A DNA stretch of 64,000 nucleotides from the NCBI RefSeq assembly GCF_000225825.1, contig NZ_AGBX01000001.1, forward strand, positions 1,178,001 through 1,242,000, given 5' to 3'. This DNA comes from Brachybacterium squillarum M-6-3. Its GTDB lineage: Bacteria > Actinomycetota > Actinomycetes > Actinomycetales > Dermabacteraceae. The notes beneath the pieces were generated by a model that was not told where the DNA came from, searched no databases, and was given only the letters and a program-made list of their open reading frames with translations. Of this stretch, positions 24,935-33,015 are shown in pieces. A program made the translations under genes and the position numbers. The stretch's first letter is position 1, and every line of letters starts with the position of its first letter.

Positions 24935-24947
24935 TGCCGTATCGGCA
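24935..24947. promoter_or_regulatory. second palindrome in the regulator/flavoprotein gap
   Basis: TGCCG-TAT-CGGCA is a perfect 13-base palindrome five bases from the first one. It overlaps the likely promoter zone of both divergent genes. It may be a second site for the same regulator, though the half-sites differ from the first palindrome. Confidence 0.45.
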
Positions 24948-24996
24948 AGTCGGGTCTAGCGTCGATCCCGGCATCGACCACCGGAAGGATCCCGTG

Positions 24997-25884
24997 ATGA
25001 CCGACCCCCGCACCGACACCAGCACCTCTCCCACCAGCACTGCCGTCCCCGCCCCCGTCGACGCGGAACAGTCCGACGTGCTGCCGACCGGCCTCGTGGA
25101 CGTCGCCGTGATCGGCGGCGGCTCCGCCGGTCTGAACGGCGCCCTCATGCTCGGCCGCTCCCGCCGCAGCGTCGTCGTGATCGATGGCGACCTGCGCTTC
25201 GAGATCGTCCTGGAGGGCGGCGGCCGCCTCACCACCCGCCGCGTGCTCGTCGCCACCGGGGTGCGCGACGAGCTGCCCGCCGTCCCGGGGCTCGCCGCTC
25301 ACTGGGGCCACGGCCTCATCCACTGCCCCTACTGCCACGGCTGGGAGGTGCGCGACCAGGCCATCGGCATCCTCGCCAGCGGGCCCGGCTCCGTGCACCA
25401 GGCGCTGCTGTTCCGTCAGCTCAGCGACGACGTGCTCTACTTCCGCCGCGGCACCGAGCTCGATGAGGAGGGGCGCGCCCGGCTCGAGGCCCTCGGGGTG
25501 CGGATCATCGAGGACGAGGTCACCGAGGTCGTCGCCGCCGGGGATGGCACCCTCGCCGCGGTTCGGCTCACGGACGGCACCCAGGTGCCGCGGCACACCC
25601 TGGCCGTCGCCTCCCGGCCGCTGCCGCGGCTGGAGGGTCTGGAGGGGCTCGGCCTGGAGGTCGAGGAGCTGCCCGGCGGCATCGCCGCGAAGGTTCCCTC
25701 CGGCATGGGCGGCGTGACCGGGGTGCCGGGCGTCTCCGTCGGCGGCAACGTCACCGACCCGATGGCGCAGGTCGGGGCGTCCGCCGCCTCGGGGGCCTCC
25801 GCCGGGGCCTTCCTGAATGCCTCGCTGGTGATGGCCGAGGCCGATGCCGCGGTCGCCGCGCTCAGCGGGGCCGGTGCCCGCTGA
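24997..25884 (+). CDS. thioredoxin-reductase-like FAD/NAD(P) oxidoreductase with an internal deletion
   Basis: The 295-residue protein has the FAD-binding VAVIGGGSAGLNGALMLGRS followed by VVVIDG, the RRVLVATG motif, and HCPYCHGWEVRDQAIG, where the CPYC pair is the presumed redox centre. The end GVSVGGNVTDPMAQVGASAA fits the FAD-clamping C-terminus. Between VVVIDG and DLRFEIVLEGG about 50 residues normally found in this family (the RN-P-A...H-G-F-L-x-R-D-G region and following helix) are absent, while the frame is kept. That segment contacts the flavin, so the product may be inactive. A methyltransferase gene overlaps its end by 23 bases on the other strand. Confidence 0.8.
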   Translation: MTDPRTDTSTSPTSTAVPAPVDAEQSDVLPTGLVDVAVIGGGSAGLNGALMLGRSRRSVVVIDGDLRFEIVLEGGGRLTTRRVLVATGVRDELPAVPGLAAHWGHGLIHCPYCHGWEVRDQAIGILASGPGSVHQALLFRQLSDDVLYFRRGTELDEEGRARLEALGVRIIEDEVTEVVAAGDGTLAAVRLTDGTQVPRHTLAVASRPLPRLEGLEGLGLEVEELPGGIAAKVPSGMGGVTGVPGVSVGGNVTDPMAQVGASAASGASAGAFLNASLVMAEADAAVAALSGAGAR

Positions 25885-26626
25885 TCCGGTACTGCAGCTG
25901 CGGTCGGTGGCCGGGGGCGACGCCGCGCTCCCGGTCCCGCGCCAGCACCTGCGGCAGCGGATCCACCCGCACCTCCGTGAAGCCCGCCGCCTCCCAGACG
26001 GCGACGATTGCGGCGGGCTCGGCCGCACCGAAGGGCAGCGCGGCGAAGGTCTCCGCGTCGTAGGCGACGGCGAAGGCTGCCTCCCGCTCCGTCGGCGGCT
26101 CGGCCGACATCGAGGAGGGTGAGCCCGCGGAGTCCCCCGGGGTTGCCGGCTCCTCGCGGAACCAGGGGCCGTCGACCGCGACCAGCACGCCGCCCGGCCG
26201 CAGCAGGTCGAACCACTGCCGCAGCGCCACCTCGGGCTCCCGCAGGGTCCACAGCAGGTAGCGGGAGACCACGGCGTCCACCGAGCCCCGCGGCAGGGGC
26301 GGGTGCACCGCATCGCCGAGGACGAAGCGCGGCGGGTGCGGGTGCCCCGCGGCCTCCTCCTGGGCGACGGCGAGCATCCCCCGCGACAGGTCCACGCCCG
26401 TCACCCGGTGCCCCGCGGCGGCCAGCACCAGGGCGAGGGTGCCGCTTCCGGTGCCCACGTCCAGCACGTCCCGCGGCGCGGCGCCGAGGACGTCCCCGTA
26501 GACCGCGGCCCACAGCTCCTGCTCACCGGCCTCGGCCAGGCGGGCGCTCTGGTGCGCGTCGTAAGCGCGCGCGAAGCGGTCCCAGTAGCCGGTCATCCGC
26601 GCCTGCACCGTGTCTTCTTCGCTCAT
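25862..26626 (-). CDS. class I SAM-dependent methyltransferase
   Basis: The 254-residue protein has the SAM-binding motif I VLDVGTGSGTLALVLAAAGH, acidic loop GVDLSRGMLAVA, motif with FVLGDAVHPPLPRGSVDAVV, and ALRQWFDLLRPGGVLVAVDG. The long insert after GPWFREEP may cover the substrate. Its ATG overlaps the ABC ATPase stop by four bases, so it is the last gene of the ArsR/ABC operon. It overlaps the flavoprotein tail by 23 bases in the convergent direction. The substrate is unknown; a metallophore or cofactor-like compound carried by the neighbouring transporter is conceivable. Confidence 0.87.
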   Translation of the reverse strand: MSEEDTVQARMTGYWDRFARAYDAHQSARLAEAGEQELWAAVYGDVLGAAPRDVLDVGTGSGTLALVLAAAGHRVTGVDLSRGMLAVAQEEAAGHPHPPRFVLGDAVHPPLPRGSVDAVVSRYLLWTLREPEVALRQWFDLLRPGGVLVAVDGPWFREEPATPGDSAGSPSSMSAEPPTEREAAFAVAYDAETFAALPFGAAEPAAIVAVWEAAGFTEVRVDPLPQVLARDRERGVAPGHRPQLQYRISGHRPR

Positions 26627-27399
26627 GCGGGCTCTCCCTCGGCTCGTCGGAACAGGAACTGGCGGGCGCCGTCCCCGGCATCCCGCGGTTCGGTGCGCAC
26701 CGCGTAGACCTCCTCGATCAGCGTCGGGTCCAGCACTGCCGCGGGCGCCCCGTCGGCCCGCACCCGTCCCTCGTGCAGCACCACCACCCGGTCCGCGTAG
26801 CGCGCGGCGAGGTTCAGGTCGTGCAGCACCACCAGCGTCGCCAGGCCCTGCTCCCGCAGCAGCCCCAACACCTGGTGCTATGCGCCGATGTCCAGATGGT
26901 TGGTGGGCTCGTCCAGCAGCAGCAGCCGCGGCTGCTGCGCCAGGGCCCGCGCCAGCAGCACCCGCTGCCGCTCCCCGCCGGAGAGGGTCGCCATCTCCTG
27001 ACGGGCCAGGTGCAGGGCACCCACCCGTTCCAGGACTGCGGCGGCCACGGCCTCGTCCTCGTGCGTCGGAGTCCCCAGGCCCCCGCGGTGGGGAATCCGC
27101 CCGAGCAGCACCGCGTCGGCCACGCTCACCGACAGCTCGGGCTCCGCCTCCTGGCTCATCACCGCGATCGACCGGGCGCGCTCCCGCGCCGACAGTCCGG
27201 CGAGGTCGCGCCCCTCCAACTCCACGGTGCCCGTCTGCGGGACCAGCGCCCGGTGCAGGAGGCGCAGCGCCGTCGACTTCCCGGAGCCGTTGGGCCCCAC
27301 CAGCGCCACCACCTCGCCGGGGGCGACCGCGAGGTCCACCTCGCGCAGCACCTCACGGGGGCCGTAGCGGTGGGTCAGCGCCGTGGCCTGCAGGATCAT
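26623..27399 (-). pseudogene. ABC transporter ATPase (FecE/BtuD type) interrupted by an in-frame amber codon
   Basis: From ATG 27399 the frame has Walker A VALVGPNGSGKSTALRLLHR, the signature LSGGERQRVLLARALAQQ, and Walker B LLLLDEPTNHLDIGA, then a TAG at 26880-26878. Reading continues in the same frame with HQVLGLLREQGLATLVVLHD (the H-loop) and NLAARYADRVVVLHEGRVRA to the natural stop at 26623. Family members usually have Q at the amber position, so one CAG to TAG change explains it. Without suppression the product lacks the switch histidine. The gene overlaps the binding-protein gene and the methyltransferase gene by four bases each. Confidence 0.8.
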
Positions 27400-28382
27400 C
27401 CCTGCTCCTCGAGGTGGTCGCGGATCTGCTCCAGGCCGTCGACCACCAGCGGGGAGGCGGGTTCGCAGAAGTTGAACAGCAGCGGCAGCAGGGACTCCTC
27501 CCGGACGGCGCGCAGGCTGCCCAGCTGGTTCGAGGCGATCATCTCGGCGAGGACCGCCTCGCCGTCCTCCGCCTGGTGCAGGACGATCAGCAGGTCCGGG
27601 TCGGCGGCCAGCAGCGGTTCGGAGCCCACCTCGAAGACCCGGTCCGGGGTGTCCGCGAAGACGTTCTCGAGTCCGAGCGCATCGAATTGTGCGGTGACCA
27701 TGCTGGCCGCGCCGTAGGCGTACAGCGGGCCGCCGCCGATCGAGGGATACAGCGCCGCCGCCGTGCGCTTCGTGCCCGTCCCGGCCGTCTGCTCCACGGC
27801 GGCGACGCGCTCGCCGAGCTCGGCGGTGAGCGCGGCGGCCTCCGCGTCCAGGCCGAGCACCTGCCCGATCACCGCGATCTGCGCGTCGAGGTCCGCGAAG
27901 CTCGCTCGCTCGGCGTCGCCGCAGTAGACGTTCTGCACCATCACCTCGGCGCCCGCATCCCGCATCCCGGCGCGGGTGATGCCGTCGGGCAGGCCCATCA
28001 CCAGGTCGGGGCGCTGGGCGATCACCACCTCCTGGGAGATCTGCAGGTGCCCGGAGGCGTCCAGGTCCTCGGAGAGGGTCGGGATCTCCTCGATCCGTGC
28101 CGCCAGTTCCGGTGAGTAGTAGGCCCCCGGGAAGGTGCCGGCGCGGGCCACCACCCGGTCCAGGGCGCCGAGTCCGTCCAGGATCGTCACCGGGGCGCTC
28201 TCCAGCAGCACGATCCGCTGGGCGGGGGCGTCCAGGGAGATCGACGCCTCGCAGTTGGCGAGCTCGAGCGGGAAGCCGGCGGCGCCCCCGTCGGAGGCGC
28301 CCGAGGTCGTGCCGATTCCGGGGGTGCAGGCGCTCGCGCCGAGACCGAGCAGGCCTGCCAGCAGGAAGGGACGACGACGCAT
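27396..28382 (-). CDS. periplasmic-binding-type lipoprotein of a FecCD-type importer
   Basis: The 328-residue protein has a lipoprotein signal with lipobox LGASAC (C19). The mature part is a FecB/BtuF-type binding protein: LDAPAQRIVLLESAPVTILD, ASGHLQISQEVVIAQRPDLV, a rigid helix and LGLENVFADTPDRVFEVGSE. The ASGHLQISQEVVIAQ stretch with nearby cysteines (NCEAS, NVYCGD) resembles the actinobacterial group labelled putative F420-0 ABC transporter binding proteins, though I rely on memory for this. It overlaps the ATPase gene by four bases. Likely ligand: a metal chelate, cobalamin-like or flavin-like cofactor. Confidence 0.85.
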   Translation of the reverse strand: MRRRPFLLAGLLGLGASACTPGIGTTSGASDGGAAGFPLELANCEASISLDAPAQRIVLLESAPVTILDGLGALDRVVARAGTFPGAYYSPELAARIEEIPTLSEDLDASGHLQISQEVVIAQRPDLVMGLPDGITRAGMRDAGAEVMVQNVYCGDAERASFADLDAQIAVIGQVLGLDAEAAALTAELGERVAAVEQTAGTGTKRTAAALYPSIGGGPLYAYGAASMVTAQFDALGLENVFADTPDRVFEVGSEPLLAADPDLLIVLHQAEDGEAVLAEMIASNQLGSLRAVREESLLPLLFNFCEPASPLVVDGLEQIRDHLEEQG

Positions 28383-28439
28383 GGGAGGCCTTTCGGGAGC
28401 GTGGAGGAGGGGGCGGGGTCGGGGTCGGTCCCGCCGGGC

Positions 28440-29483
28440 TCAGCCCTGACGGGCGGAGAACCGTCGGACCAGGACCAGCAGGAAGGGGGCGCCCACGGCG
28501 GCGGTGATCACCCCGATGGGCAGCTCCTGCGGCGGCAGCACGGTGCGCGCCACCACATCGGCCCACAGCAGGAACACGGCTCCGAGCAGGGCGGAGGCGG
28601 GGATCACCGCCCGGTGGCGGGTGCCCACCAGGCGGCGTGCCAGGTGAGGGATCACCAGGCCCACGAAGCCGATCGAGCCCGCGCCGGCCACGGCGGCCGC
28701 CGTGCACAGGGAGACCAGCAGCAGGAAGCCGATGCGCGCCCGGTCCGGGGAGATGCCGAGGCCGTGGGCGGTCTCGTCGCCGGCCATCAGGGCGTCCAGG
28801 GTGCCGGCCCGGGCGACGAGCGCGGCGGTGCCCAGCACGGCCGCGAGCCCGGCCAGAACCAGGAACAGGTCGAAGCGGGCCAGGGACAGCGAGCCCAGCA
28901 TCCAGAACATCACCGAGCGCGACCCCTCCGCGGAGTCCGAGGAGAAGATCAGCAGGCTGGTCAGGGCCGAGAGTGCGTAGCCCACGGCCACCCCGGCCAG
29001 CAGCAGTCGCAGCGCCGTGACCCGGCCGTTTGCGCGGGCGATCACGAACACCAGCAGCGCCGCCGTGAGCGCCCCGGCGAAGGCGAGTGCCGACTGCGCG
29101 GCCGCGCCGAGCGCCGAGCCGAGGCCGAACAGGATGGCGGCGGCAGCCCCGGTGGAGGCGCCCCCGGAGACGCCCAGGATGTAGGGATCGGCCAGCAGGT
29201 TCCGCACCAGCGCCTGCAGGGTGGCGCCACTGAGGGCCAGGCAGGCCCCGACGGCAGCTCCCATCAGCACCCGCGGCAGCCGCACCTCGACGACGATCGC
29301 GGAGGTCGCCGGATCCGACGCCGTGTCGCCGCCCGGCAGGGCGGCCAGCACGGCCAGGGTGTCGCGGGGGGAGATCGGCACCGGCCCGATGCCCAGGCAC
29401 AGCAGCAGGCTCGCCAGCAGGGCCAGTGCGAGCAGGAGCAGGATCAGGCCGTGGCGGCGGGAGCGGGCGCGCAGTCCCAGCAC
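28440..29483 (-). CDS. FecCD-type ABC transporter permease
   Basis: No ATG precedes the first membrane segment; GTG 29483 with a GGGG site gives 347 residues, the normal family length. The protein has about ten membrane helices and the conserved LPRVLMGAAVGACLALSGAT, QALVRNLLADPYILGVSGGA and GSIGFVGLVIPHLARRLVGT segments of FecCD/BtuC permeases. It reads into the binding-protein gene after 57 bases. Like other importers of this class it would carry iron chelates or corrinoids; the exact substrate is unknown. Confidence 0.87.
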   Translation of the reverse strand: MLGLRARSRRHGLILLLLALALLASLLLCLGIGPVPISPRDTLAVLAALPGGDTASDPATSAIVVEVRLPRVLMGAAVGACLALSGATLQALVRNLLADPYILGVSGGASTGAAAAILFGLGSALGAAAQSALAFAGALTAALLVFVIARANGRVTALRLLLAGVAVGYALSALTSLLIFSSDSAEGSRSVMFWMLGSLSLARFDLFLVLAGLAAVLGTAALVARAGTLDALMAGDETAHGLGISPDRARIGFLLLVSLCTAAAVAGAGSIGFVGLVIPHLARRLVGTRHRAVIPASALLGAVFLLWADVVARTVLPPQELPIGVITAAVGAPFLLVLVRRFSARQG

Positions 29484-29586
29484 GTCCCCGCCGGCGCGGG
29501 CGGGGAAGTGGGGCGGCGCGGTGCTCAGGGCGATCCTTCCGGGCCCCTCGCGGCGAGGAGCCGATACCTGCAGGATCGTACAAGTA

Positions 29587-30006
29587 TCAGGGGTGGGGGT
29601 GCCCTGCACGTCCGTCGCCGGTGGGGTGCTCGACGCCGGGCAGGTGCCCGGAGCCGAGGTCGTGCAGCAGCTCGTGCACCAGGGGATCGGCCAGTTCGTA
29701 GCGCACCTCCCGGCCGTGGCGCACCGCGCGCACCCAGCCCGCCTCCCGCAGCAGTGCGAGCGCGTGGGAGGTGGTGGACTCCTGGGCGCCGGTGGCGCGG
29801 GCCAGGTCGGAGCTGCGCACCCCGGGGTGCGCGTGCAGGCAGAACAGCAGTCGCAGCCGGAGCCGGTCCGCCAGCAGCGCCATCCGTGCCGCCAGCGCTT
29901 CGAAGCCCTCGGCGTTCGCGAGCAGTCCCCGCAGCTCCGCCACCAGGTGCTCATCGGCGCGGTCCCGCGCGGCCGTGTGCACCGGGTGCGGGGAGGGCTC
30001 GCTCAT
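29587..30006 (-). CDS. ArsR-family regulator with a His-rich tail
   Basis: Start ATG 30006 gives 139 residues; the longer frame adds unrelated sequence. The winged helix is clear: MALLADRLRLRLLFCLHAHP, VRSSDLARATGAQESTTSHA and LALLREAGWVRAVRHGREVR. The last 25 residues contain five histidines (HLPGVEHPTGDGRAGHPHP), which could bind a metal. It lies upstream of and in line with the FecCD-type transporter genes, so it is probably their metal-responsive repressor. A perfect inverted repeat lies 40 bases upstream of its start. Confidence 0.83.
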   Translation of the reverse strand: MSEPSPHPVHTAARDRADEHLVAELRGLLANAEGFEALAARMALLADRLRLRLLFCLHAHPGVRSSDLARATGAQESTTSHALALLREAGWVRAVRHGREVRYELADPLVHELLHDLGSGHLPGVEHPTGDGRAGHPHP

Positions 30007-30045
30007 GGCCTCACTGTACGAGGACCACGCGGCCGACGACCGGAG

Positions 30046-30069
30046 GATCCCGGTCGTTGTTCCGGGATC
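30046..30069. promoter_or_regulatory. inverted repeat upstream of the ArsR gene
   Basis: GATCCCGG (30046-30053) and CCGGGATC (30062-30069) are perfect 8-base arms around an AT-richer 8-base spacer. Located in the only stretch between ArsR and uvrA2, it is a good ArsR operator candidate, and could alternatively form a hairpin for the uvrA2 transcript that ends here. Confidence 0.5.
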
Positions 30070-30171
30070 AGGGACGACAGTGGAATAGCGACATCGATCT
30101 TCCGTCATCGGACGCACGGGGGAACAGTGGGAGTGCCGTTCCCTCGTGTCGCGGGGGAGTGGAGGAGCCGG

Positions 30172-32829
30172 TCAGCTCGCCAGAGCGGCGGCGAGGTAGG
30201 GGGCGGTGGCGCCCGGCCCGGCCGCGACCTCGGCGGGGGTGCCGGCGGCGACGATCCGCCCGCCGTCCTCGCCCGCGCCGGGGCCCAGGTCGATCACGTG
30301 GTCGGCGACGGCCACCACCCGCATGTCCAGCTCGACGGCGACCACCGTGTTCCCGGCGTCGACCAGGGTCTGCAGGTGCTCCACCAGACGGTCGGCATCG
30401 GCGCAGTGCAGTCCCGAGGTGGGCTCGTCCAGCACGTACAGGGTGTCGCCGCGCTGGGCGCGCTGCAGCTCGCTGGCCAGCTTCACCCGCTGCGCCTCGC
30501 CGCCGGAGAGCTCGGTGGCGGGCTGGCCGAGCCGCAGGTAGCCCAGGCCCACGTCCTCCAGGGCGGCGAGCGAGCGCAGGATCTCCTCCTCGCCGGTGAA
30601 GAACTCCCGCGCCTCCTCGACGCTCATCGCGAGGATGTCGGCGATGGTGCGCTCCCGCCAGGTGATCTCGAGGGTCTCGGCCAGGTAGCGGGTGCCGTGG
30701 CAGTCGGGGCACTCGGTGTAGACGCTGGGCAGGAACAGCAGCTCCACCATCACCGAGCCCTCGCCCTCGCAGGTGGGGCAGCGCCCGCCGGCGACATTGA
30801 AGGAGAAGCGGCCGGGCTTGTAGCCACGGGCCCGCGCCTCGGGGGTCTCGGCGAAGCGTCGGCGCACCCGGTCGAACATGCCGGTGTAGGTGGCGACGTT
30901 GGAGCGCGGGGTGCGGCCGATGGGGCGCTGGTCGATCGCGACCACGCGGCCGATGCCCGGCGCCTCGCCCTCGACGGTGCCCTCCAGGCGGCGCGGCGCC
31001 TCCTCCAGCAGCATCGACTCCTCGTCCTCGGGGGCGTCGTCCAGCGCGACCGGCCGGCCCAGGTGCTCGCCGAGCACGGCCGGCAGGGCCTGGCTGACCA
31101 GGCTGGACTTCCCGGAGCCGGAGACGCCCGTGACCACCGTGAGCGATCCCAGGGGCAGGTCGAGGTCGAGGCCGTGCACCGTGTTGCGGGTGATGCCGCG
31201 CAGGGCCAGGTGTCCGCGCGGGCGCCGCGGCTGCCGTGAGGCGAGACCGCTGGTGCCCTGCAGGTAGCCGCGGGTCACGGACTCCTCCACCGCGTCCAGG
31301 CCCTCGGGCGGACCGCTGTAGAGCACGTGCCCGCCGCGCTCCCCGGCGCCGGGGCCGATGTCCACCAGCCAGTCCGCGTGGCGCATCACCTCGACGGCGT
31401 GCTCCACCACGAACAGGGAGTTGCCGGCGGCGCGCAGCCCGTCCAGCACCCCCAGCAGGGCGGTCCGGTCCTGCGGGTGCAGGCCCGCGGAGGGCTCGTC
31501 CAGCACGTAGACCACGCCGAACAGGTCGGAGGTGAGCTGGGTGGCCAGGCGCAGCCGCTGCAGCTCGCCGCCGGAGAGGGTGGGGGTGGTGCGGGCCAGC
31601 GACAGGTAGCCGAGGCCCAGCTCGAGGATCGGGCGCAGCCGCTCCCGCAGCTCCCCGGCGAGCCGGGCGGCCGCCGCCTGCTTCTCCGCCGAGCGGTTCG
31701 GGGTGCGGCGCACGTCGGGGGCGGCCGCATGGGCGGAGCCGCCCGCGGCCACCCGCTCCTCGACTGCCCGGCGGCGGGCGTCCGCATCGAGCCCACCCCC
31801 GTCGGCGCTCTCGCCGGTGCCCTCGCTCCCGGCCACCAGCTCGCCCAGCAGCGCATCGAGCTCGTGCAGCGGCAGGGCGGAGAGGTCCGCGATGTCCCGA
31901 CCGGCCACCGTCACCTTCAGCGCCTCCGGGATCAGCCGCTTGCCGTGGCAGACGGGGCAGGCGGTCACCGCCATGAACTGGGCGGCGCGCCGCTTCATGG
32001 CGGCGCTGCCGGAGTGGGCGAAGGTGTCCAGCACGTTCCGCCGCGCCCCCACGAAGGTGCCGCGGTAGGTGGGCTCCGCGCCCACCGCCTCCGCCTCCCG
32101 CGCCTCGGCCAGCGACAGCCGCGAGTGCACGGCGACGTTCGGCTTCTCCTGCGTGTACAGGATCCAGTCGCGGTGCTCGCGCGGCAGGTCACGCCAGGGC
32201 ACGTCGACGTCGTAGCCGAGCGCGACGAGGGTGTCGCGCAGCTGGTGGCCGTGCCAGGCCGTCGGCCAGGAGGCGATGGCGCGCTCCCGGATGGTCAGGG
32301 AGTCGTCGGGGACCATCAGCTCCTCGGGCACGTCGTAGACGCGGCCGATGCCGTGGCACTCGGGGCAGGCCCCCTGCACCGTGTTGGCCGAGAAGTGCTC
32401 GGCGTACAGCATCGGCTGGCCCTCGGGGTAATCCCCGGCGCGGGAGTACAGCATCCGCACCAGCGAGGAGAGCGTCGTGATCGAGCCGACCGAGGAGCGC
32501 GCGCTGCGTCCGCCGCGCTGCTGCTGCAGCGCCACCGCCGGCGGCATCCCGGTGATCGCCTCGACCTCCGGCACGCCGGCCTGGTCGATCAGCCGCCGCG
32601 CGTAGGGCGCGACCGACTCCAGGTAGCGGCGCTGGGACTCGGCGAACAGGGTGCCGAAGGCCAGGGAGGACTTCCCGGAGCCGGAGACGCCGGTGAACAC
32701 CACCAGCGCATCGCGGGGCACGTCGAGGTCCACGTCCCGCAGGTTGTGCTGGCGGGCACCGCGCACCTGCACCACCGCGGCGGGGTCGGTCAGGGGCGCG
32801 GCAGGGGAGGTCGGGGCGGGATCTGGCAT
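30172..32829 (-). CDS. UvrA-like ABC excinuclease subunit (UvrA2 class)
   Basis: The 885-residue protein has two ABC modules: Walker A GVSGSGKSSLAFGTLFAESQ near residue 47 and GVSGSGKSSLVSQALPAVLG in the second half, signatures LSGGELQRLRLATQL and LSGGEAQRVKLASELQ, and three zinc-type CxxC sets (CPECHGIGR, CPVCHGKR, CPTCEGEG with CPDCHGTR). Length and spacing are below those of canonical UvrA (about 950), consistent with UvrA2, which lacks the UvrB-binding domain and is linked to drug or DNA-damage tolerance. It is transcribed alone, divergently from cstA. Whether it takes part in excision repair is unknown. Confidence 0.85.
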   Translation of the reverse strand: MPDPAPTSPAAPLTDPAAVVQVRGARQHNLRDVDLDVPRDALVVFTGVSGSGKSSLAFGTLFAESQRRYLESVAPYARRLIDQAGVPEVEAITGMPPAVALQQQRGGRSARSSVGSITTLSSLVRMLYSRAGDYPEGQPMLYAEHFSANTVQGACPECHGIGRVYDVPEELMVPDDSLTIRERAIASWPTAWHGHQLRDTLVALGYDVDVPWRDLPREHRDWILYTQEKPNVAVHSRLSLAEAREAEAVGAEPTYRGTFVGARRNVLDTFAHSGSAAMKRRAAQFMAVTACPVCHGKRLIPEALKVTVAGRDIADLSALPLHELDALLGELVAGSEGTGESADGGGLDADARRRAVEERVAAGGSAHAAAPDVRRTPNRSAEKQAAAARLAGELRERLRPILELGLGYLSLARTTPTLSGGELQRLRLATQLTSDLFGVVYVLDEPSAGLHPQDRTALLGVLDGLRAAGNSLFVVEHAVEVMRHADWLVDIGPGAGERGGHVLYSGPPEGLDAVEESVTRGYLQGTSGLASRQPRRPRGHLALRGITRNTVHGLDLDLPLGSLTVVTGVSGSGKSSLVSQALPAVLGEHLGRPVALDDAPEDEESMLLEEAPRRLEGTVEGEAPGIGRVVAIDQRPIGRTPRSNVATYTGMFDRVRRRFAETPEARARGYKPGRFSFNVAGGRCPTCEGEGSVMVELLFLPSVYTECPDCHGTRYLAETLEITWRERTIADILAMSVEEAREFFTGEEEILRSLAALEDVGLGYLRLGQPATELSGGEAQRVKLASELQRAQRGDTLYVLDEPTSGLHCADADRLVEHLQTLVDAGNTVVAVELDMRVVAVADHVIDLGPGAGEDGGRIVAAGTPAEVAAGPGATAPYLAAALAS

Positions 32830-33015
32830 GACGGCGAGCCTAGCAACGGTCCCCGACGATCCGCGGTGAGCCGGCGGCGGGCACGTGGTTCGCGGGTGCT
32901 CTCCGCTACCGTGAGGGCACGCGCTCGACGGGGACGCACGCAGCTCCCCGCTTCCCAGGCCGTGGCAGAGCTGCCCGGCCCCGGGCGCTGCCCGTCACCG
33001 AAGGAGCCGCTCCTC
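32830..33015. promoter_or_regulatory. divergent promoter region of uvrA2 and cstA
   Basis: This 186-base gap holds the promoters of both genes. The AAGGAG site of cstA is at 33001-33006. I did not find a strong inverted repeat or a leader that looks like a known riboswitch. Confidence 0.35.

Noticed and set aside
26878-29583. A 901-residue frame covering permease, binding protein and ATPase
   Set aside because: Only its last part is the ATPase; the rest is an out-of-frame reading of two well-supported genes.
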